NCBI GenBank assembly: GCA_030627475.1
Contig: DAOURZ010000086.1
Span: forward strand, 1 to 6,390
DNA from: Deltaproteobacteria bacterium
GTDB taxonomy: Bacteria > Desulfobacterota > Desulfobacteria > Desulfobacterales > ETH-SRB1
DNA: 6,390 nucleotides
Reading direction: 5' to 3'
This document shows positions 1 through 4,510 of this stretch, piece after piece. Positions within the stretch are counted from its first letter, which is position 1, and each line of letters begins with the position of its first letter. The position numbers and the translations under genes are program-made. The notes under the pieces are model-generated. The model saw only the letters and a list, made by a program, of their open reading frames with translations, was not told the origin of the DNA and searched no databases.

Positions 1-223
1 CAGGGCTAAAGCCCCACTTCCTGATAATAACAGAACGGTATTTTATAGCCTGCATTGCTTTGTAGGGACTACCCAATTTGTCGAATCCTGTCAAAAAGAT
101 CGGGAAAAAAGGATTAATAGTTTGTATCAATTAAGATATTACACTTTTACCTTTATGCTTGTTTGCTCTGATTAACTTTGCTGTCTTATTGTGTTTACGT
201 TTTTTCCTTTTTGGTCACAATCC
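1..223. other. Gene-free region downstream of murI with short inverted repeats
   Basis: I see no credible coding region on either strand: all frames are interrupted by frequent stops and the open stretches on the plus strand near 159-454 are antisense to murI. The stretch contains three small inverted repeats: GGGC-TAAA-GCCC at 3-14, GTAG-GGA-CTAC at 62-72, and AATCCT / AGGATT at 84-89 and 110-115. From about 116 to 223 it is plain AT-rich sequence. No clear intrinsic terminator (GC-rich hairpin plus T-run on the minus strand) is visible behind murI, so where that operon's transcript ends is not evident from the sequence. Confidence 0.7.
3..72. repeat. Possible REP-like repeat fragment (two small hairpins)
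   Basis: Two compact hairpins lie about 48 bp apart: GGGC-TAAA-GCCC (3-14) and GTAG-GGA-CTAC (62-72). GTAG next to a small palindrome is a hallmark of REP elements mobilised by REP-associated tyrosine transposases, and GGGCTAAAGCCC-like hairpins are often seen around such elements. That assignment is inference: no transposase is present, the left part is cut by the window edge, and there is only one copy here, so repetitiveness cannot be shown. Confidence 0.3.
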
Positions 224-1009
224 TTATATTTTCACATGTTCAAGGTTAATATTTCTTTTGAGCATGCTTGTTGCTGTTTTTTCAAACTGCTCTGTTACGT
301 CCGATACAAAAAAAGTGTACCTGCTTTTTTTACCAAGCATATCGTCAAGCTCCCAATGCTTTTCCAAAAATGTCTTTACGTTACTCGCTACAGCAATAGA
401 AGAGTCGATGATGCTTACCCGCTTGCCTATTTTTTTTTGAATAATGTCATTTAATAAAGGATAATGAGTACAGCCAAGAATAAGTGTATCTATCTGCCGA
501 ACTTTTAATGAATGCAAATATTTTTTAACAATCATCTTTGTTTCAGGCTTGTTAAGCCAGCCTTCTTCAACCAGAGGAACAAGGAGTGGACAGGATTTTG
601 AGTAAACCCTTGCTTGAGGATTAATTTCCTTTATTTTTTTTTCATAAATACAGCTTTTGACAGTTGCCCTGGTTCCAATGATTCCAATACATTGTTTATG
701 AGAAGTCTTAATTGAAAGTTCAACTGCCGGTGTAATGACTTCGAATATCGGAACATCAAAATTTTCAGCCACGATTTCCGTAGCAACACTTGAAGCCGTA
801 TTGCATGCTATGACAACAATTTTTGCGCCCTTGCTTAAAAGAAATTCTGTATTTTCAAGCGCGTATTTCTTAACTGTTTCAGGACTCTTTGTGCCGTATG
901 GTGAACGGGCGGTATCTCCAAGATATATGATATCATAACCGTAGAGATGTTCCATTAATGCTTTTACAACCGTTAATCCGCCTATTCCTGAGTCAAATAT
1001 TCCTATCAT
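224..1009 (-). CDS. murI: Glutamate racemase
   Basis: Cofactor-independent racemase that converts L-glutamate to D-glutamate for the peptidoglycan stem peptide; cytoplasmic. The 261 residues match the usual family length. The N-terminal DSGIGGLTV motif (residues 6-14, with Asp6/Ser7), the PYG motif (37-39), and both catalytic cysteines in their conserved settings are present: Cys69 in ACNTAS and Cys180 in LGCTHYP, with His182. The ATG is the natural start because the protein begins directly at the conserved MIGIFDSG, and it lies 1 bp after the TGA of the cysteine-rich gene upstream. Only a weak GAGAA ribosome-binding sequence precedes it, which suits translational coupling. It is the last gene of the minus-strand block. 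All key residues are intact and the protein should be active. Confidence 0.97.
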   Translation of the reverse strand: MIGIFDSGIGGLTVVKALMEHLYGYDIIYLGDTARSPYGTKSPETVKKYALENTEFLLSKGAKIVVIACNTASSVATEIVAENFDVPIFEVITPAVELSIKTSHKQCIGIIGTRATVKSCIYEKKIKEINPQARVYSKSCPLLVPLVEEGWLNKPETKMIVKKYLHSLKVRQIDTLILGCTHYPLLNDIIQKKIGKRVSIIDSSIAVASNVKTFLEKHWELDDMLGKKSRYTFFVSDVTEQFEKTATSMLKRNINLEHVKI

Positions 1010-1010
1010 G

Positions 1011-1424
1011 TCAATTCTCGGAAGAATCTTGTTTGCGAACCGACCTGACGCATTCTTGTATTAGATTATCAGGCACATCAGTTCGAATGCCCGGGCATGA
1101 ATCAGCCATTATATGCCAGTTGGTTATATTTGTCAGCACGCTTTCTATAAACGGCCAAGCCTTGCACATTCGTGGTTTAACCGGATGTATGGTACACAGA
1201 TCATCCCAGAAGATACAATAACCGTCAGCGCCTTGTGCAAGCACCAGCTTACTTCCTGATTTAACACAGTAGTCTGAAACAAATTTCTTTGGATCTGTAT
1301 TTATATAAGTTGCAATTTTCTCAATATCCTTTGCAGTCACATAGGTTCCTCCGAATCCTTTGCAACAGTCACCGCATTTTTTGCAAATAAATATATCTGA
1401 AGGTTTTATTGTATTAAATGTCAT
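1011..1424 (-). CDS. YkgJ-type (UPF0153-like) cysteine-cluster protein
   Basis: A 137-residue soluble protein with nine cysteines. The N-terminal signature is CxxCxxCC (Cys14, 17, 20, 21) followed by a glycine-rich turn. A second set follows: Cys70 and Cys77 in a YCIFW...LCTIHP stretch, Cys87 in RPxxC form (KPRMCKAWPF), and Cys110 in SCPG. This pattern fits the YkgJ/UPF0153 family, annotated as zinc- or iron-chelating or Fe-S binding; the biochemical function is unknown. There is no signal peptide or membrane segment. The ATG overlaps the end of recR by 11 bp, and a GGAAA sequence inside recR may serve as its ribosome-binding site. Its stop lies 1 bp from murI, so it is translated as part of the block. 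A role in recombination or wall synthesis cannot be inferred from position alone. Confidence 0.88.
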   Translation of the reverse strand: MTFNTIKPSDIFICKKCGDCCKGFGGTYVTAKDIEKIATYINTDPKKFVSDYCVKSGSKLVLAQGADGYCIFWDDLCTIHPVKPRMCKAWPFIESVLTNITNWHIMADSCPGIRTDVPDNLIQECVRSVRKQDSSEN

Positions 1425-2013
1425 ATCGTGTTTCCATAGCTCTTTTTATAGTAACCTGGTCAATGTATTTCAGATCACCACCTATTGGTATTCCTGAAGC
1501 AATACGAGTTGCCTTAACCGGCGAATTTTCTAAACATTGAGCAATATACGAGGCCGTGGCTTCGCCTTCAATTGTGGTGCTTGTCGCAAGAATAACTTCT
1601 TTTATATTGTTGCCTTTTATTCTTGATAGCAGTTCCTTGAGCCTTATATCATCAGGCCCTATACCGTTCATTGGAGACATGACGCCCTGGAGAATATGAT
1701 AAGTTCCTTTAAAAATTCCTGACTTTTCAATAGCTACCATATCTGCGGGCTGTTCCACAACACACACTAATGAGTTATCTCTTGTCCCATCACTGCAAGT
1801 ATTACAGATATCGCTATCGCTCAGACCAAAACAAATGGAACATGATCTTATCTTTTTCCTGGTTTCCAGAATGCTCAGGGAAAGCTGCTCAACCTCTTTT
1901 ATCGGAGAACGAATTATATGCATAGTGAGGCGTTCAGCAGTTTTTTCTCCTATCCCCGGAAGCCTGGAAATATTTTTAACCAGGTTCATGATTGATAATG
2001 GATAGTGACTCAT
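1414..2013 (-). CDS. recR: Recombination mediator protein RecR
   Basis: RecR acts with RecO (and RecF) to load RecA onto SSB-coated single-stranded DNA during gap repair. The 199 residues are a full-length match. In order: an N-terminal helix-hairpin-helix (LPGIGEKTAERL, 18-29); a Cys4 zinc finger (Cys58, 61, 70, 73); a Toprim domain from about residue 80 beginning at VCVVEQPADMVAIE, with the conserved GVMSPMNGIGPDDI loop; and the C-terminal GIPIGGDLKYIDQVTIKRA stretch. The start was chosen because the N-terminal MSHYP...LVKNISRLPGIG matches the family's usual short lead before the helix-hairpin-helix; the internal Met9 would cut into it. It begins 2 bp after the ybaB-type gene, whose terminal GGGATG can act as its Shine-Dalgarno, and its 3' end overlaps the next gene. 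Confidence 0.97.
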   Translation of the reverse strand: MSHYPLSIMNLVKNISRLPGIGEKTAERLTMHIIRSPIKEVEQLSLSILETRKKIRSCSICFGLSDSDICNTCSDGTRDNSLVCVVEQPADMVAIEKSGIFKGTYHILQGVMSPMNGIGPDDIRLKELLSRIKGNNIKEVILATSTTIEGEATASYIAQCLENSPVKATRIASGIPIGGDLKYIDQVTIKRAMETRYDI

Positions 2014-2015
2014 AA

Positions 2016-2324
2016 TTACATCCCGGGTATTTTAAGACCGCCGGTAAGTTTGCCCATCTCTCCCGAAACCATTTCCTGTGATTTTGCAAGAGCGTCATTT
2101 GTTGCGGCAAGTATTAAATCCTGAAGCATTTCAACATCATCAGGATCAACGACTTCCTTTTCTATTTGTATTGATAAAATCTGGTTTCTACCATTTGCTA
2201 CGACTTTAATCATACCTCCGCCGGCAGTTGCCTCAACGGTTTTATCTGCAAGCTCGTCCTGCATTTTAAGCATCTTGGACTGAAGCTTCTGAGCCTGCTT
2301 CAACATGTTTCCCATACCTTTCAT
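2016..2324 (-). CDS. YbaB/EbfC family nucleoid-associated protein
   Basis: Small DNA-binding protein of the YbaB/EbfC family, which forms dimers and is nearly always encoded between dnaX and recR. The 102 residues show the typical build: a basic, glutamine-rich N-terminal helix ([22 protein letters not shown]), the conserved [16 protein letters not shown] core (about 30-45), the I-KEVVDPDD segment (about 55-63), and an [14 protein letters not shown] helix followed by a flexible Met/Gly-rich tail ending in GGLKIPGM. A strong AAGGAGG lies 8 bases before the ATG and overlaps the stop codon of dnaX, which fixes the start and points to coupling with dnaX. Family members are implicated in nucleoid organisation or gene regulation; a recombination role is inferred mainly from this conserved neighbourhood. 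Confidence 0.95.
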   Translation of the reverse strand: MKGMGNMLKQAQKLQSKMLKMQDELADKTVEATAGGGMIKVVANGRNQILSIQIEKEVVDPDDVEMLQDLILAATNDALAKSQEMVSGEMGKLTGGLKIPGM

Positions 2325-2332
2325 GTGTAAAT

Positions 2333-2339
2333 CCTCCTT
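2333..2339 (-). promoter_or_regulatory. Strong Shine-Dalgarno of the ybaB-type gene, overlapping the dnaX stop
   Basis: On the minus strand AAGGAGG is a full match to the anti-Shine-Dalgarno consensus, 8 bases before the ATG at 2324. Its first two bases are part of the dnaX TAA stop (2338-2340), so ribosomes terminating on dnaX would sit on this site. It is the best ribosome-binding site in the block. Confidence 0.85.
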
Positions 2340-4035
2340 ACATAATTTTTATATCAACAACTTTTCCGTTAAAAATTTCGAGCGCATCATTTATTAGAGG
2401 GTGGCTCAATGCTTTCTGCTTCAAATCGTTGTTTTGATTGCCTACCTCTTTTGGTTTTTTTTCAGCAGTTATGGTCAGATTCATTTTTTTATCAAAAAAA
2501 GAACTGCATATTTCTTCTATGATGGCAACATTTTTATCACGTTTTATCGTATTTATACTATAGTCATTACCATATACCTCAATTTCAATATCTGGCCCGC
2601 TAAGCTTTTTCAAGGAACACTTTGATAGAATTGCAGCAAGAGAAGGATGCTTTTTTGAAAAAATATCAACAAGTTTGTTCCATGTAATTTCAAGATTATC
2701 ATCAGGGGCATAAGAAGAAAAAGTGCAAGATTCTTTAGACTCCGTTTTATCAGGCTCCGCTTTATCAATCGGATCATCTGAAACCGAACCAATAGATTCA
2801 TGCAATCGTCCTGATTTCACCACTGCTTCACAAGTCGTGTTTTCTGAAACACCTTGCGAGCTCTTAGGTTCATAATCAGCAGGAATTTCCGGAACGTCCT
2901 TTTTTAAATCATCAAGTTTTTCTATAAGAAAATCAATAGGTAAAACGGGCTTTATCTGGGATAGCCTTATAAGGGCTATCTCAAACGCCAATTTTGGTTG
3001 AGCTGAAAGCCTTATTGAAGCCTCTTCTTTGAAGAGAAGGTCAAAAATCTGGTGCAAATGAACTTCGGAAATACCCTGAACCTGCTTTTTTGTTAAATCT
3101 ATTTCATATGAAGGGAGATTTATCAGTTTACTGATATTTTTGCCCATTTTTACAACAAGCATATTTCTAAAATGTTCAATAATGTTCGCATAAAATTTTT
3201 TAATTTCATATCCGCGGGTATAAATTTCATCCACTACATTAAGAGCTTCCGGAATATCTCTTTGTAAAATTGCATTTGAAAGATCAGAAATTGTTTTTCT
3301 ATCGGCAACTCCCAAAATGTCTAATATATACCTGGAATCAATAGTTCCATCCGAACAGGACATTATCTGCTCAAGAAGGCTTAAAGCATCCCTTATGCTT
3401 CCCTCTGCTTCGCGGGCAATTAACATTAAGCTGTCTTCATTTATATCAATATGTTCCCTGGAACATAGCTCCTTCATATGGTTTGAAATCGACTCAATAT
3501 TAATGAGCTTAAAGTCATAACGCTGGCACCGGGAAAGTATAGTTACAGGTATCTTGCGAGGCTCTGTAGTTGCAAAAATAAACATCACATGTGCAGGAGG
3601 CTCTTCCAAAGTTTTTAGCAGAGCGTTAAATGCAGAGATGCTCAACATATGGACTTCATCTATAATGTATATCTTGGTTGGACTGTGAGCCGGCTTGTAG
3701 TTTATATTGTCACGCAGATTTCTAATTTGTTCAACACCGTTATTCGATGCGCCGTCAATTTCAAACACGTCAACTGCATTGCCTGAAGTAATTTCACGGC
3801 ATGATCTGCATGAATTGCAAGGAGTAGGAGTGGGGCCATCTTTACAATTCATAGCCTTTGCCAATATTCGTGCTACAGTGGTTTTGCCCGTTCCTCTCGG
3901 TCCGGTAAAAAGAATTGCATGAGCAACCCGACGCGATTTGATAGCGTTAGTTAAAGTTTGGGTGACATGTTTTTGTTGTATAACCTCGTCAAAGGTTTGG
4001 GGTCGATACTTACGAGCAAGAACAAGGTAGGACAT
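2338..4035 (-). CDS. dnaX: DNA polymerase III subunit tau/gamma (clamp loader)
   Basis: ATPase subunit of the clamp loader that opens the beta clamp and loads it on primed DNA; the long tau form also tethers polymerase and helicase. The 565 residues show the AAA+ core: [11 protein letters not shown] (8-18), Walker [10 protein letters not shown] (45-53), a Cys4 zinc module (Cys64, 73, 76, 79), [13 protein letters not shown] (93-105), Walker B IIDEVHML (124-131), the SRC arginine finger (168-170), and sensor 2 [12 protein letters not shown] (212-223). Domain III runs to about residue 375, followed by an acidic, low-complexity linker (about 384-447) and a C-terminal tau-type domain ending in [21 protein letters not shown]. 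The start has AGGA six bases upstream. Three in-frame A AAA AAG heptamers occur at 3085-3091, 2899-2905 and 2650-2656; the middle one is well placed to make a gamma-like form. Confidence 0.97.
   Translation of the reverse strand: MSYLVLARKYRPQTFDEVIQQKHVTQTLTNAIKSRRVAHAILFTGPRGTGKTTVARILAKAMNCKDGPTPTPCNSCRSCREITSGNAVDVFEIDGASNNGVEQIRNLRDNINYKPAHSPTKIYIIDEVHMLSISAFNALLKTLEEPPAHVMFIFATTEPRKIPVTILSRCQRYDFKLINIESISNHMKELCSREHIDINEDSLMLIAREAEGSIRDALSLLEQIMSCSDGTIDSRYILDILGVADRKTISDLSNAILQRDIPEALNVVDEIYTRGYEIKKFYANIIEHFRNMLVVKMGKNISKLINLPSYEIDLTKKQVQGISEVHLHQIFDLLFKEEASIRLSAQPKLAFEIALIRLSQIKPVLPIDFLIEKLDDLKKDVPEIPADYEPKSSQGVSENTTCEAVVKSGRLHESIGSVSDDPIDKAEPDKTESKESCTFSSYAPDDNLEITWNKLVDIFSKKHPSLAAILSKCSLKKLSGPDIEIEVYGNDYSINTIKRDKNVAIIEEICSSFFDKKMNLTITAEKKPKEVGNQNNDLKQKALSHPLINDALEIFNGKVVDIKIM
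2740..2769 (-). repeat. 15-bp imperfect tandem repeat in the dnaX linker
   Basis: Two adjacent 15-bp units (2740-2754 and 2755-2769) match at 12 of 15 positions. On the coding strand they encode the [10 protein letters not shown] stretch of the charged linker between the clamp-loader core and the tau C-terminal domain. Such linkers are disordered and vary in length, so a slippage-generated in-frame duplication is the simplest explanation. Confidence 0.5.
2876..2905 (-). promoter_or_regulatory. Candidate programmed -1 ribosomal frameshift site in dnaX
   Basis: On the coding strand the heptamer A AAA AAG (2905-2899) sits in the zero frame as TTA AAA AAG (Leu377-Lys378-Lys379). A -1 slip would add seven residues (GRSGNSC) and stop at TGA (2878-2876), giving a 386-residue protein that keeps the AAA+ core and domain III but loses the linker and tau domain. 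E. coli dnaX uses the same heptamer for gamma. I see no AGGAG-like stimulator just upstream and only weak pairing downstream (AGGA/TCCT around a TTCCGGAA palindrome), so the efficiency, or even use, of this site is uncertain. Confidence 0.4.
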
Positions 4036-4041
4036 ATATTT

Positions 4042-4045
4042 TCCT
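4042..4045 (-). promoter_or_regulatory. Shine-Dalgarno of dnaX in the 20-base tRNA-dnaX spacer
   Basis: AGGA (within CAGGAAAATAT) lies six bases before the dnaX ATG at 4035. It is the only ribosome-binding sequence available in the 20 bases between the CCA end of tRNA-Ser(GGA) and the start codon, and it stays with dnaX after the tRNA is cut off the transcript. It supports this ATG as the start. Confidence 0.75.
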
Positions 4046-4046
4046 G

Positions 4047-4206
4047 ATTAATTAATGGCGGAGAGAGAGGGATTCGAACCCTCGGTACCGCTTTTGGCAG
4101 CACACACGATTTCCAGTCGTGCTCCTTCAACCAGCTCGGACATCTCTCCACAAAATAAGGAACATGGACAAAATAACAGCTTTAAATATTAATTAATGGC
4201 GGAGAG
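4047..4206 (-). repeat. 19-bp direct repeat at the 3' ends of both tRNA-Ser genes
   Basis: The plus-strand sequence ATTAATTAATGGCGGAGAG occurs at 4047-4065 and again at 4188-4206. Ten bases cover the acceptor-stem end, discriminator and CCA; the other nine, ATTAATTAA, lie outside the mature tRNAs. Identity beyond the tRNA suggests either a tandem duplication of a tRNA-Ser gene that later diverged in anticodon and arms, or a selected 3' processing site. Confidence 0.75.
4056..4149 (-). tRNA. tRNA-Ser (anticodon GGA)
   Basis: A 94-base class II tRNA with genome-encoded CCA. The acceptor stem GGAGAGA / TCTCTCC pairs fully with discriminator G, the usual serine base. The anticodon stem CACGA/TCGTG holds the loop CTGGAAA, giving anticodon GGA (plus-strand 4112-4114), which reads UCC and UCU. 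A long variable arm pairs GTGCTGC with GCGGTAC (with G-U pairs), and the T arm GAGGG-TTCGAAT-CCCTC is canonical. It lies 47 bp after tRNA-Ser(CGA) and 20 bp before the dnaX start codon, so it is probably cut from a shared precursor. Confidence 0.97.
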
Positions 4207-4289
4207 GGTGGGATTTGAACCCACGATCCCGTTATTAACAGGATACCGCTTTTCGAGAGCGGGGCCTTCAGCCGCTCGGCCACCTCTCC
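4197..4289 (-). tRNA. tRNA-Ser (anticodon CGA)
   Basis: A 93-base class II tRNA with encoded CCA. Acceptor stem GGAGAGG / CCTCTCC, discriminator G, anticodon stem CCGCT/AGCGG with loop CTCGAAA, hence anticodon CGA (plus-strand 4253-4255), which reads UCG. The long variable arm pairs ATCCTGTT with AACGGGAT around an AAT loop, and the T arm GTGGG-TTCAAAT-CCCAC is intact. It is the first gene of the minus-strand block. Its 5' end lies seven bases after a T10 run on the same strand. Confidence 0.97.
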
Positions 4290-4296
4290 AATACTC

Positions 4297-4312
4297 AAAA
4301 AAAAAAGGCCTT
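4297..4312 (-). other. Palindrome plus T10 run just upstream of the tRNA genes
   Basis: On the minus strand AAGGCC followed by ten T (4312-4297) directly precedes tRNA-Ser(CGA). An upstream AAAAGG could pair with CCTTTT across a 16-base loop, giving a weak terminator- or attenuator-like shape, but only two of its six pairs are G-C. It lies between the candidate promoter and the tRNAs. It may simply be an A/T homopolymer tract. Confidence 0.25.
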
Positions 4313-4360
4313 CGCAAAACACTTCCTTTTACTCAATTAAACATTTTTTAAAAAATTTAA

Positions 4361-4387
4361 AGTATAATTAGAGCGGGTAGGAGTCAA
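4361..4387 (-). promoter_or_regulatory. Candidate sigma70-type promoter for the tRNA-Ser/dnaX block
   Basis: On the minus strand a -35-like TTGACT (4387-4382) and a -10-like TATACT (4366-4361) each match consensus at five of six positions. The 15-bp spacer is shorter than the ideal 17. Initiation would fall near 4354, inside the palindrome ATTTTTTAAAAAAT (4343-4356), about 65 bases before the first tRNA. It is the best pair of hexamers I found upstream of the block. Confidence 0.45.
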
Positions 4388-4429
4388 TATAATTTTTTAC
4401 TTGAACAAGATTATTCTTTTTAGTATCTG
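4363..4429 (+). promoter_or_regulatory. Candidate promoter elements for the DUF1015 gene
   Basis: Three weak options exist on the plus strand. TATAAT at 4363-4368 and TATAAT at 4388-4393 are perfect -10 hexamers but lack recognisable -35 partners at 16-18 bp. TTGAAC (4401-4406) with a 17-bp spacer and TATCTG (4424-4429) has a fair -35 and a poor -10. No choice can be made by eye. The first TATAAT overlaps the -10 of the minus-strand candidate promoter. Confidence 0.3.
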
Positions 4430-4510
4430 TTTTTGATTTGAACAATAATTATGGTTAAGGAACGAAGACGAATTAACTCTGAAAACATCTAATCCAAAGG
4501 AATTAATAAA

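Noticed and set aside
66..94. TTGACA (minus strand, 94-89) as a -35 of a leftward promoter
   Set aside because: At 17 bp spacing the -10 position reads TAGTCC, a poor match, and no gene start is visible to its left.
159..454. Two overlapping plus-strand open frames of 87-93 codons
   Set aside because: They are antisense to the 3' half of murI, lack ribosome-binding sites and are hydrophobic low-complexity translations of AT-rich DNA.
2610..2801. 63-codon minus-strand frame inside dnaX
   Set aside because: It is the +1 frame of the dnaX linker and tau domain; the conserved protein is in the zero frame and this frame is lysine/leucine-rich noise.
3951..4151. 66-codon minus-strand frame spanning tRNA-Ser(GGA) and the dnaX start
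   Set aside because: It is a translation of the tRNA gene and of dnaX out of frame; both of those features are well supported.
4451..4492. 13-codon upstream frame (ATG ... TAA) before DUF1015 as a leader peptide or N-terminal extension
   Set aside because: It has no Shine-Dalgarno. It is in the same frame as DUF1015 but separated by TAA, so it cannot extend the protein, and no regulatory codon run beyond three arginines is seen.
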